NCBI GenBank assembly: GCA_020060765.1
Contig: JAGUZQ010000060.1
Span: 62,001-126,000 of the forward strand
Source: Planctomycetota bacterium
Lineage (GTDB): Bacteria > Planctomycetota > SZUA-567
DNA length: 64,000 nt
Direction: 5' to 3'
Within the stretch, counting starts at the first letter, position 1. Each line of letters opens with the position of its first letter. Below, piece after piece: positions 35,325 through 43,674 of this stretch. Position numbers and translations under genes: made by a program. The notes beneath the pieces were generated by a model. That model was given only the letters and a program-made list of their open reading frames with translations, was not told where the DNA came from and did not search any database.

Positions 35325-36294
35325 TTGTCTCCGCGTCTTTTTTCTCCGTATTCTTAGCGGCGTCGGTTTTTTTCTCCGCGCCGGTTCCGGCGTCCCATTC
35401 GTTTGCCAAGGCAGATTCGGCGCCGCCGGAAGCAGCCTGTTTTTTCATTTCCTCATACAACTTCATTTCCGGCATGGTCAGTGTTTTGCGCCACTGGGAA
35501 AGATAAAGCCGGATGTCGTCGTCTATCTTGCCCGAACTTTCGATCCTGGCGTTGATGATTTCCGTCCCTTCGTTGCGTCGTAGTTCCTCGACAATCGCGC
35601 CCATTTTTTCAGCAGCATCCTCAGCCATGAGAATGGCGCTGATTTTTTTCCTCGGCTCTTCCTCGTCCTGGGACTGGCGATACAGTTCCTTGGCGTCTGT
35701 GAACAGTTTTTTCCCCACCGGCGTCGCCTCGGAGGCGCGCTTGAGCAGATCCTTCACGTATTTCTCTTCCAGAACATCGCCTTGCCTGGTCTTATAGCCT
35801 ATTTCCTTCTTGACTTCTTCTACTTCCGACTCGACAGCCTTGTAAGTGCCCCAAATGGCTTCGTAAATCCACAGGGCAGGGGGGTATGGTTTGGACTTGC
35901 CGATAAGCAGGGGGATTTTATAGGTTCCGGCGATCACGCAGAAAACCAGCATGAACAGCTCAAGCCCCCAGGTGACAAGTCTGGCGCGGAAGCGCATTTT
36001 GTCGCGCCGGGCTGAAATCTCCGGCGAGAGAGTTTCTTCTTTTTGCCTTCTGCGGGAGCGCGTGGAGGAGATCGGTGTACTGATAGCCGCAATGCCGCCG
36101 CTTACCGGAAGGAACGCGCCGGTGTCTTCCTCGTCGGCGTATTCTTCCTCGGGAATCAGGAAGCACAGCGGGATTATTTCGTCTGTTTCGCCGGAGTTGT
36201 TTTCCGTCAGCGGCGCCAAGCTTTCCTGGAAAGGATATTCGCTCAATTCGGTCGCTTCCTCGGCGGCGGTCAACGGCTCCAGCGTCATCGTCAT
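35308..36294 (-). CDS. Single-pass membrane protein with coiled coil, unknown function
   Basis: A 328-residue protein with an acidic, disordered N-terminal 110 residues (many Glu and Ser), an Arg-rich patch (RSRRRQ, SARRDKMRFRARL), one membrane helix (about 131-150: WGLELFMLVFCVIAGTY) and a long alpha-helical, charged C-terminal half with coiled-coil character (AVESEVEEVKKEIGYKT, EKMGAIVEELRRNEGTEIIN). No family is recognised. It is the first gene of the run leading to rsfS and argC and has a good sigma-70 promoter upstream. Confidence 0.78.
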   Translation of the reverse strand: MTMTLEPLTAAEEATELSEYPFQESLAPLTENNSGETDEIIPLCFLIPEEEYADEEDTGAFLPVSGGIAAISTPISSTRSRRRQKEETLSPEISARRDKMRFRARLVTWGLELFMLVFCVIAGTYKIPLLIGKSKPYPPALWIYEAIWGTYKAVESEVEEVKKEIGYKTRQGDVLEEKYVKDLLKRASEATPVGKKLFTDAKELYRQSQDEEEPRKKISAILMAEDAAEKMGAIVEELRRNEGTEIINARIESSGKIDDDIRLYLSQWRKTLTMPEMKLYEEMKKQAASGGAESALANEWDAGTGAEKKTDAAKNTEKKDAETNDIDW

Positions 36295-36361
36295 TGGGCA
36301 GGCACCTCGCGTAAAATATACTAAGGTTCACTCCGCAAAGCAGTTTATTACGTTATTCATA

Positions 36362-36390
36362 AGGATAACCTCTGGATAAAATATTGTCAA
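36362..36390 (-). promoter_or_regulatory. Sigma-70 promoter
   Basis: Read on the minus strand: TTGACA (36390-36385), a 17-bp spacer and TATCCT (36367-36362), 68 bp upstream of the gene starting at 36294. This and the repeat at 36471 are the only signals I see in 36295-36596. Confidence 0.6.
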
Positions 36391-36470
36391 ATCGAATTTT
36401 CGTCGGCGTGGAACTATTTCAGGGAAATCATCTTAAAATCCGTGCGCGGCTTTACAAAAGAACTTACGAC

Positions 36471-36550
36471 CGTCATTCCCGCGGAGGCGGGAATCCAGTG
36501 GAGAAACCGTACGCCACGACGTCTGGATTTCCGCTTGCGCGGGAATGACG
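36471..36550. repeat. 80-bp composite palindromic repeat
   Basis: The outer arms CGTCATTCCCGC and GCGGGAATGACG are perfect complements. Inside lie GCGGGAATCCAG and CTGGATTTCCGC, so each end is itself a small hairpin. The 80-bp length is identical to the element at 42463-42542, which suggests a miniature mobile or REP-like element. Confidence 0.8.
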
Positions 36551-36596
36551 ATACAGGTTTTCCTATAATTAAACCGTATCAGCTTTAAGCCGCAGG

Positions 36597-39500
36597 TTAA
36601 AGAATCGCATGACCGAGAGCGGCGTCGATTACGCCGGTTTTGTCGCCCAGCCGATAACTGCCCTGCATGGAATTTTCAAACGAAAAAGCCATGCTGTCAT
36701 GTTCAGTAGAGGCGGGGAGAAGGTGGGAGGGGGTGAAATCGTTCAGGTATAACTCCCGGGGAGAGACGCGGAGTTCGTCGATAACCGCTTGCGCGGGGGA
36801 AAGGCCGCTGTTGAAACTGCCGACCTGCGCGGTGAAGATGCAAGGCGAGACTTTTATCTGTTCTTTTACTTCCGCTCCCCACTGGGTCGGGGTATTGCTG
36901 GAAAGCTTGCCGTCCAGGTAGATTTCCAGTTTCCCCACGATTCCTGTTCGCAGATTCCACACGCAGGCGACATGGTGCCACTCGCCCGGTTTCCAGTCGG
37001 CAATCCCGGCATTCACCTGCCGGGATTTGTACTCCGTATTGGCTATGCGCAGGGAAATATTGCCGTTTTTATGTTGGAGAATCGCCAGGTTGTGCAGATT
37101 GGTATGGGTGGGATGATCCTGGCGGATGATGCCGCAATGAAATAGGCCTCTTTCCTGGAATTCTCCCCAGTTCATCTTCGGTTCGCGACCCGGCCAGGAA
37201 GGTTTGAGCCAGAATTCGATGGTGCCCTGGTTGAAATCCAGCACCTGTCCGGCGGGAGTATTGGTGTCGACGTAGACCGGACAATTCAAACCTTTGGTGT
37301 CGGGAGTCGTGCCTTCCGCATAAATGTCTTCGTTTGCGAGGAGAGAGGCAAGGTTGCCGACAGAAAAGGTTTTTTCCGTTTTGCGCTGCTCTCCGTCCAG
37401 TGTGGAGTAAGTCAGCTCCACCTGCACCCAGACGCCTTCGTGCATCACTTCAAGCTGTTCCTGCAGGGGGGCGCTTGTGACCCACCTGAGCGGCAGATAG
37501 GGAGTTTCAAGCACCGTCTTTTCCCGCACTACCTGTTTTTTTTCGTCCAGGTAGCGGACTTTCAATACGACATTCTTCAACGGGCGGGTAGTCTCCACCT
37601 GCAAATTCATACTTACCAGACTGCCCGCGCCGGAAGCGTGAGTCTGTCCCTTCATCTCCAGATTTTTGCAGACGATGGCGGGCGCGTAAGCGACCGGAGC
37701 TGAAGGTTTTTCCGCAAACAGCAGTGCAGGATACGACAAAATATCGTGAAAGGATTTTCCCGCGACGTAACGGCAGGAGAACGGCTCAAGCTCTTTTGGC
37801 GTTTGCGAAGACAGATGGTTGTAGGCGAGAAAGCTTTTCCAGCCCGCGCCGGGTTTTTTCCCAAGTTTTTCCCAGGACAGGGCAATTTCGCATATCCACG
37901 AATTTTCCGTGCGGGAAACCGCCACGCGCGCGCCGCTGTCCCAGCCTAATTCCTCGGTGACGGGGCCGGTGTCGGAGGGAATCCGCTTGAGAGAAAACAG
38001 GTTCCCCGCCGAATCAAACGCGAACTGGTAGAACGTCCCTTCCTTGGCGCCGGGAGAGAGAAACCATTCCAGCGATTCGGTATCGGGATATTGCGAGGCC
38101 GTGCGGGCAGGTTCCTGCAATTTACCGATTAACGGCTGGGTCGCGGTAAACGACAGGTAGAGGCAGTTATCGTCATAAGCCAGTCTGGCCGAGGCGGGAG
38201 TCGGCGCCAGTCGCAACGTTTTGTGCGCGACAAAATGCTCGACCGGCGCGGCTTGCCGCCAAACTTCTTCGTCAAGCTTTCCGTCGACGTTCACCGGTTC
38301 CTTCGTGCGCAAAGCCTGCAAATCGATTTTTGCCAGCATCGGTTCCAGCCAGGAAGGAACGTTGTGCGCCTGGAACAGCGCTTCCTTTTTGGCAGACAGG
38401 TCGGCGATGTCGGCGGCCAGTTTGTCGAAATCGGGATTAAGCATCCTGGCGTCGAGAAAGCCCCTGCTCCAGTTGCCGAGTTTATCCCACGTCATCCGCA
38501 CCGGAGCGTCTTTCAATTCGAGAGAAGCTTTCTCAAATTCGGCTTTCCCGTTGGCTAAAGCTTTTCTGCCCTGCTCCAGCAGATCGTCCGCCTCCGGCAT
38601 CTTCCCCGCCAGCGCCAGCGTCCGGGCGGAATAAACAAGGTAATGTACGTCGAGATATGGTTTGGCCGCTTTGGTCATGAGATAAAACTGGTTGAAGAAC
38701 GGCTGGACAAAAGGAGAAAGCGGTTCTTCTCCGCGTTCTTTCGCCTGGTCAATCCGTGCCTGGGCGCGCTCGAAAGCGGCAAGGGCTTGGTCGATGGCGG
38801 CGCGGTTACGTTTAATCAGGGGAAGACAGTCTGCGAGATTGAAACGCTCTGCCGCTTTTTCCGGATCGGCGGCGACGTAAAAACTCAGACCGTAGCGATA
38901 GAAGTCTTTCAAATCCTGACCGAGGTCGTACCCCCACATTCCCACCGCCGCGCGTTCGGCCAGGATGTCATACGCTTCCTGTTCGGTTTCAGAAGGCCAC
39001 GGTTCGCCTCTTTGCTGCCAGCTTTCCCAACCCGAACGGTCGAGATCGCTCCAGCCGGGGAATTTCACGTTCCAGGCGTATTCGCTGGCCACCGCCCAGG
39101 AGGCCTCGGTGAATTTGCGGGAGGTGTTAAGCCAGATGATATCCTTGTCGCTTGTTTCCGGGTCGGTGTCGCCGCGGTACGCGCTCCAGAAGCAACGGAT
39201 TTCGGGAGAGAGAAACGGTCTCGTGTCGCGGTTGGTGTGATGGACTTCGTAATAAATCCACTGCGGCCGACCGGGGAACGCCTGGTAAAACAATTCCATG
39301 CTGCGCCGGTTGCTTTCGCGTACGCAGACGCGGATGTTCTTGTCGATCTTTTCATTGACGCCCAACGTCCAGGCTTTCAGATTTGCGATCAGCCTGTCGG
39401 CTTCCAGCCGGTTGCCGGGGGTGTCGCTCATGCCGAGGTTTTTCAGGACAAAAGCGGGATCAAGATAATTACCGGAATACGGATAAACCACTAAAATGGG

Positions 39501-40706
39501 TTCCGCCCCCGCGCCGGAAATGGCGTCGGAGTAGATTTTGAACATGTCCACGTCTGCCCGGATGCGGTCGTCGCCGTATTTTTCGAGCGTGAGTTTATCG
39601 CGATTTGACCACTGTTCCGGATCGCGGATGCCGCCGCCGTCGACGGCGTGGATATACATCTGTCCCATGCCGGAGCGCCGGATATATTCCGCCATGAGGT
39701 CGGCTTTTTTCTGGTGCAGGTCGTGCCGCGCCCAGGAATGGTATTCCTTATGCACGCGGTAGTGCATCATCTCCTTGATTTCCGGGCGGTCTTTGTCCTT
39801 ATTTTCCCAACCCAGCGCCACGGTGCCGGAATCCAGGAACACGATGCCGCGCTGTTTGGCGTAGTCGGCGACGGCTTTCACCGTCGCGTAATCCTCGTCG
39901 GTAAATGGCAGCTTGTCGGCGAAGGGCGACCACTGGCGGTAAGTCGAAAGCGAGTTGCGAAAGCTGGACGTCGCCTTCATGCGGAAAAGATAGTCGACGG
40001 CTTGCTTCATCAATTTCAGGTGTTCCTGATAATTTTTCGCAACCATGTGTTCGGTGTAATATACGGAAAACAGGGTCGAAATCTGTCGGTTTTTGAAGTC
40101 GGGCCAGTCGATTATTTTCGCGGGATGGAGCAGGATCTGTTCACTGTTGCGTTCGATCAGCCAGCGCAAAGTCACGGCGGCATACAGCATTCCCGTCTCG
40201 CCCTGACCGGACAGGATGATCCCGTTTTCGACCGGATACAGGCCGTAAGCCTGATCGGTGGAAGAGGATTTTTCCGAGCGGGTTTCGTCTTGCGTGAAAG
40301 TGTTAGGCCACTGGTTTTCGATAATGATGTTAAAGGCGTCTGCCTGGGGCGCGGCAACCACCGAGACGGCAGTTTCCGGCGAGAGTTCACGCACGCGGGA
40401 AATGATTTCCTCCGCCGCGACAGTTCCTTTGTCAGATTCCCGCGAAAGAACAAGAGCGATTTTCCTCGCGTCCACTCCCTTGATGACAATGGCGGAATCG
40501 GCGAATGTCAGTTTTTTCGGAACCGGCAGCAAACGCAGTCCGCGTGCGCGCAAAGCTTCCCAGTTGCGTTGCAGTTCCGAGGTTTCGGCATTAGGGGTAT
40601 TGCGCCAGTTGGCGGATGAATCGCCGGCTGCGGTGAATTCTTCCTGGCCTGAAATCTTGCCTGCGAGCAGCATCAAGAACAGCAACAAAGCGAGATGTTT
40701 TTTCAT
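36597..40706 (-). CDS. Giant secreted glycoside-hydrolase-like protein with CBM9-like and LamG domains
   Basis: A 1369-residue secreted protein (signal peptide HLALLLFLMLLAGKISG). About 50-200 resembles the beta/alpha domain preceding hexosaminidase-type barrels (LRLLPVPKKLTFADSAIVIK, GETGMLYAAVTLRWLIERN). About 200-560 is a barrel-like region (GIVFLDSGTVALGWEN, YIHAVDGGGIRD) related in layout to GH20/GH84-type enzymes, with no clear catalytic pair identified by eye. A helical region follows. At 805-980 is a CBM9-like domain (NVDGKLDEEVWRQAAPVEHF, CLYLSFTATQP). At 1160-1320 is a LamG/concanavalin-like domain (GTIEFWLKPSW, LEIYLDGKLSS, VIDELRVSP). It is 28 bp downstream of a prepilin-like gene on the same strand. 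Confidence 0.82.
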   Translation of the reverse strand: MKKHLALLLFLMLLAGKISGQEEFTAAGDSSANWRNTPNAETSELQRNWEALRARGLRLLPVPKKLTFADSAIVIKGVDARKIALVLSRESDKGTVAAEEIISRVRELSPETAVSVVAAPQADAFNIIIENQWPNTFTQDETRSEKSSSTDQAYGLYPVENGIILSGQGETGMLYAAVTLRWLIERNSEQILLHPAKIIDWPDFKNRQISTLFSVYYTEHMVAKNYQEHLKLMKQAVDYLFRMKATSSFRNSLSTYRQWSPFADKLPFTDEDYATVKAVADYAKQRGIVFLDSGTVALGWENKDKDRPEIKEMMHYRVHKEYHSWARHDLHQKKADLMAEYIRRSGMGQMYIHAVDGGGIRDPEQWSNRDKLTLEKYGDDRIRADVDMFKIYSDAISGAGAEPILVVYPYSGNYLDPAFVLKNLGMSDTPGNRLEADRLIANLKAWTLGVNEKIDKNIRVCVRESNRRSMELFYQAFPGRPQWIYYEVHHTNRDTRPFLSPEIRCFWSAYRGDTDPETSDKDIIWLNTSRKFTEASWAVASEYAWNVKFPGWSDLDRSGWESWQQRGEPWPSETEQEAYDILAERAAVGMWGYDLGQDLKDFYRYGLSFYVAADPEKAAERFNLADCLPLIKRNRAAIDQALAAFERAQARIDQAKERGEEPLSPFVQPFFNQFYLMTKAAKPYLDVHYLVYSARTLALAGKMPEADDLLEQGRKALANGKAEFEKASLELKDAPVRMTWDKLGNWSRGFLDARMLNPDFDKLAADIADLSAKKEALFQAHNVPSWLEPMLAKIDLQALRTKEPVNVDGKLDEEVWRQAAPVEHFVAHKTLRLAPTPASARLAYDDNCLYLSFTATQPLIGKLQEPARTASQYPDTESLEWFLSPGAKEGTFYQFAFDSAGNLFSLKRIPSDTGPVTEELGWDSGARVAVSRTENSWICEIALSWEKLGKKPGAGWKSFLAYNHLSSQTPKELEPFSCRYVAGKSFHDILSYPALLFAEKPSAPVAYAPAIVCKNLEMKGQTHASGAGSLVSMNLQVETTRPLKNVVLKVRYLDEKKQVVREKTVLETPYLPLRWVTSAPLQEQLEVMHEGVWVQVELTYSTLDGEQRKTEKTFSVGNLASLLANEDIYAEGTTPDTKGLNCPVYVDTNTPAGQVLDFNQGTIEFWLKPSWPGREPKMNWGEFQERGLFHCGIIRQDHPTHTNLHNLAILQHKNGNISLRIANTEYKSRQVNAGIADWKPGEWHHVACVWNLRTGIVGKLEIYLDGKLSSNTPTQWGAEVKEQIKVSPCIFTAQVGSFNSGLSPAQAVIDELRVSPRELYLNDFTPSHLLPASTEHDSMAFSFENSMQGSYRLGDKTGVIDAALGHAIL

Positions 40707-40734
40707 AGTGGTTCCTTTTTGTCAGAGTGGAAAA

Positions 40735-41643
40735 TTACCACCAGCCATAACCAGGCCCGCGCGCATCGCCATAGAAAACGTCTTTGTATGAATCAGGATC
40801 AGGCGGATTGGAAGGGACGGCCTCTTCCTTCATGTATTTGAGATGGCCGTCAAGGAAAAATACGTTCCACCCTCCGTTGTGGCGGAACGATTTGCCATAT
40901 TGATACCAGAAGTTCATAAAGCTATCTGGTTCCTTGTCGCCCATTAATGCTATATCCGATCTTCTGGGGATATTGCGCAAGGACGCCCATTGTTGGAGGT
41001 ATTTGGGTTCGGCATTCATTAATGTATAATTGATGGCGTAATGTCCGCCTTTCCACGTGTTCCAGTTGGTTTTTCCGTCAACGTTTGGGCGGCTTTCGCT
41101 GGGGCAGTTATAGATGCCCATGACCTTATCCGGGGCGGTGCTGGGCCAGTTCAGCCAGGAGCTTTCGTCCACGTATCCGTCTTCAATAAAAAAGCGATAC
41201 CAAAGAAAGTGACCGGTTACATAAGTAATCGGTTCATATCTGTAGTCCTCCTCGTAGCTTGACCAGGCGAAATGCACTTGTCGCAAATTATTGGCGCAGG
41301 CGAGCGTGCGTGCTTTGTCAATGGCCTGCGAAAGCATAGGCAGCAGCATTGCCGAAAGAATGCTGAGAATCGCGATTACCACCAGCAGTTCCACCAGCGT
41401 AAACGCGGCGCGCGAAAATATCCCGGCGCCGCGCGGTACCCGCAGACGCAGGACTTGCGCATTTCCCGGAGACGCGGCAGACTGATTTCCCGGAGCGGCA
41501 AACAGCGCGGCCAGCGACTTCGCGTTCATCATTGCAGCCTGGGGGACGGTCGCCGGTTCGGCGGCGAATCCGGTTTTGCCGAATAATGAAAAAAGACGGT
41601 TGTCCAGCCGGGAAAAAACCCGGTCGTTTTCCGATTTGTTCAC
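40735..41643 (-). CDS. Prepilin-like protein with an unusually long leader
   Basis: A 302-residue protein. GTG start behind AGGAAAGGA. An 82-residue Ala/Pro/Arg-rich leader precedes [19 protein letters not shown], the class III signal; typical prepilin leaders are 5-30 residues. The residue before the Phe is Ala. The soluble domain carries CPSESRPNVDG and ends with FRHNGGWNVFFLDGHLKYM, the family signature, followed by a short Gly/Pro/Asp-rich tail. It is the upstream partner of the 1369-residue secreted protein, with 28 bp between them, so they should be one transcript. An internal start (for example the Met pair near residues 38-39) would shorten the leader. Confidence 0.85.
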   Translation of the reverse strand: MNKSENDRVFSRLDNRLFSLFGKTGFAAEPATVPQAAMMNAKSLAALFAAPGNQSAASPGNAQVLRLRVPRGAGIFSRAAFTLVELLVVIAILSILSAMLLPMLSQAIDKARTLACANNLRQVHFAWSSYEEDYRYEPITYVTGHFLWYRFFIEDGYVDESSWLNWPSTAPDKVMGIYNCPSESRPNVDGKTNWNTWKGGHYAINYTLMNAEPKYLQQWASLRNIPRRSDIALMGDKEPDSFMNFWYQYGKSFRHNGGWNVFFLDGHLKYMKEEAVPSNPPDPDSYKDVFYGDARGPGYGWW

Positions 41644-41707
41644 GTCGCATCCTTTCCTAAGGACTTATTCAAGAATAAGTTGTGCGTCAAACCAGTCTTC
41701 TTTGCTT

Positions 41708-41735
41708 CGTCATTCCTGCCTCCGCAGGAATGACG
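41708..41735. repeat. Short palindromic repeat (CGTCATTCCTGC family)
   Basis: Arms CGTCATTCCTGC and GCAGGAATGACG with a 4-base loop; same unit as at 30953, here between the prepilin-like gene and the ECF sigma gene. Confidence 0.8.
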
Positions 41736-41812
41736 ATTCGTAAATTTTATTGTTGCGCACTACAAGACTGTAATCAGTATGTGAAAACCGGCGCAGGCGT
41801 GCAGTGAAAAAA

Positions 41813-42382
41813 TCAGATTTTGAAAAAAATGCGGATTTTGTTCAGGGCGTTGCGTTTGGCGCTTCTGATAGTGGCTTCGGCGGTAGCCAGTTTTTCCGCG
41901 ATTTCGCTGGTGGAAAGGTGTTGTTGATAAAACAGCAGGATAATTTCCCGCTCGCGTTCGCCCAGCGTCGCCAGCGCCGCGTCAAGCTGCCAGTCCTCGA
42001 TGTCAGGCAATTCGTCCAGACTGGAGGTAGTCGCTATTTCCTGCGGATTCAGGTCGTCAAGACGGTGGTGGACAGGGCGCTTGTTTTCCCGGCGAAGATT
42101 TTCCAGTGCGGTCGTGCGGGCGATCATGGCGAGATAAAGCGCCAGCGTTCCCCGCGAGGAATCGAATTTTCGCAGCAGGCGGAAATCGTCGGACAGTAAT
42201 TTTACGAAAATATCCTGAAATGCGTCCTCGCGATGTTGGTTGTCTTCTTTCGCGAAAAACCGCCACAACACCCGCCAGACCACCGGCCCCGCCCGCTCGA
42301 CAAATTCCTGCCAGGCGGCGGTATTGCCGTTCAGGCAGGCGTCTACCAGAGTCTGGTCGTCAGCGAATGTGCCGTCTGTCAT
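41813..42382 (-). CDS. ECF-type RNA polymerase sigma factor
   Basis: A 189-residue sigma factor with only regions 2 and 4. Region 2 is about 15-95: AAWQEFVERAGPVVWRVLWR, DAFQDIFVKLLSDDFRLLRK and LALYLAMIARTTALENLRRE. Region 4 is about 135-185: LGEREREIILLFYQQHLSTS and EIAEKLATAEATIRSAKRNA, a helix-turn-helix. No anti-sigma factor is encoded next to it. It lies upstream of, and on the same strand as, the prepilin-like gene at 40735, with a palindromic repeat between them. Confidence 0.9.
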   Translation of the reverse strand: MTDGTFADDQTLVDACLNGNTAAWQEFVERAGPVVWRVLWRFFAKEDNQHREDAFQDIFVKLLSDDFRLLRKFDSSRGTLALYLAMIARTTALENLRRENKRPVHHRLDDLNPQEIATTSSLDELPDIEDWQLDAALATLGEREREIILLFYQQHLSTSEIAEKLATAEATIRSAKRNALNKIRIFFKI

Positions 42383-42462
42383 TGTTATCCCCGCGTAGCT
42401 GCTTCAAGCATAACCTATTTTTTCGCCAGCACAAGCTTCCGGTTAAGTGAATATCTATCGAC

Positions 42463-42542
42463 CGTCATTCCTGCGGAGGCAGGAATCCAGGCGGGGTTGC
42501 GTGCGGTTTCACCACTGGATTCCTGCCTCCGCAGGAATGACG
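42463..42542. repeat. 80-bp composite palindromic repeat
   Basis: Outer arms CGTCATTCCTGC and GCAGGAATGACG, inner GCAGGAATCCAG and CTGGATTCCTGC. Same length and design as 36471-36550. It lies in the 325-bp gap between the ECF sigma gene and recR, where I see no other feature except a decayed half copy. Confidence 0.85.
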
Positions 42543-42623
42543 ATTTGTCAGTTTAAGTGACTAACCGAACCGCATTGGTAGTATCCGAAACATCACCAAG
42601 ACCCAAAAAAATGCGGTATTTTT

Positions 42624-42650
42624 CTGGACTCCTGCCATGCGGGAATGACA
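42624..42650. repeat. Degenerate half copy of the palindromic repeat
   Basis: CTGGACTCCTGCCATGCGGGAATGACA-like sequence corresponding to the right half of the 80-bp element with several mismatches, 81 bp after the intact copy. It lies just upstream of recR. Confidence 0.5.
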
Positions 42651-42707
42651 ATAGGAACGCATACGGCGAGTCTGGAAACATAGTATTCCCAGGAGTCAAA
42701 GACAAAA

Positions 42708-43334
42708 ATGGAATCCCCCTATCCCCCATCCATCCAGAATCTGATCGACCAATTTTCACGTCTGCCCGGCATCGGCAAACGTTCGGCGGAGCGGATGGCG
42801 TACCACGTGCTGTCCTCTTCCAAGGAAGACGCGATGGCGCTGGCGCTGGCGGTGCGGGATATCAAGAAAAATATCCGCGCCTGCCGCCGTTGCTTTAACG
42901 TGGCGGAGGCGGAATTGTGCGAAGTCTGCGCCGACTCCCGCCGCGACCACTCGCTGGTCTGCGTGGTCGAACTGCCGCGCGACATTATTTCAGTCGAGAA
43001 AACCGGAGCATTTCGCGGAGTCTACCACGCCCTGCAGGGCAAGCTTAATCCGGCGGAAGGAATCGGCCCGGAAAACCTGCGCGTGCGGGAACTGCACGAA
43101 CGGGTGAAAAATCCCGACGACGGCGTCAATATCCGCGAAATCATTCTGGCGCTGAACCCCACCACCGAAGGCGATGCCACCGCTGCTTTTCTCGCGGGTG
43201 AATTTTCGGCGTACGAAAACCTGCGCGTGACCCGCCTGGCGCGCGGCCTGTCTTCCGGCACCGACCTGGAATCGACCGCGCCCAGTTCCCTCCAGTTCGC
43301 GCTGGAAGGGCGGCGGGAAGTGGATAAGGCCTGA
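42708..43334 (+). CDS. recR: Recombination mediator RecR
   Basis: A 208-residue protein that works with RecO and RecF in recombinational repair. The helix-hairpin-helix is LIDQFSRLPGIGKRSAERMA, the zinc finger is CRRCFNVAEAELCEVC (four Cys), and the Toprim region runs from LVCVVELPRDIISVEK through ILALNPTTEGDATAAFL. The C-terminus has TRLARGLSSGTDLE. All landmarks are present at standard length. ATG start with GGAGT upstream. dnaX and a YbaB-like gene, the frequent neighbours, are not here. Confidence 0.96.
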   Translation: MESPYPPSIQNLIDQFSRLPGIGKRSAERMAYHVLSSSKEDAMALALAVRDIKKNIRACRRCFNVAEAELCEVCADSRRDHSLVCVVELPRDIISVEKTGAFRGVYHALQGKLNPAEGIGPENLRVRELHERVKNPDDGVNIREIILALNPTTEGDATAAFLAGEFSAYENLRVTRLARGLSSGTDLESTAPSSLQFALEGRREVDKA

Positions 43335-43390
43335 AAACCATGCGCGGAAATAAACGATGGTGTTAAAAGCTGTTTTTCAGGAGGAACTAT

Positions 43391-43430
43391 AAACTGGAAA
43401 TTCCAGTTTTAGTAGCCGGTTTTACTGGAA
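43391..43430. promoter_or_regulatory. Palindromic enhancer-like site plus half site
   Basis: AAACTGGAA (43391-43399), a central A and TTCCAGTTT (43401-43409) form a perfect 9-bp inverted repeat. A further ACTGGAA half site follows at 43424-43430. The sites lie about 160-195 bp upstream of the -24/-12 element at 43587, a usual distance for NtrC-type enhancers. Confidence 0.5.
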
Positions 43431-43586
43431 AATTCTTTTCTGTATACATATTTATGCTCGCGGAAACAGTTCCAATCCCCTTCCTATGGAAAAAAACATT
43501 GCGTTTTTCCCGGCCTGAGTCTTAAAATACCTCCGGAACGGTGAAGGTTGCCGATTATGCCGTTTTTTCGCAAAAGCCTTTGCCTC

Positions 43587-43602
43587 TGGCAAGGTATTTG
43601 CC
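43587..43602 (+). promoter_or_regulatory. Sigma-54 (-24/-12) promoter
   Basis: TGGCAAGGTATTTGCC: TGGCA and TTGC boxes with the invariant GG (43588-43589) and GC (43600-43601) ten bases apart. It lies 73 bp before the Ser/Thr kinase gene, in the 340-bp gap after recR that holds no other gene. Confidence 0.75.
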
Positions 43603-43674
43603 TGTGTTCAGGATGGACAGCCCTGATTTTTTAACAGGCAGTTTGTTTTATTTCGCTTTACCGAGGAGAAGGTG

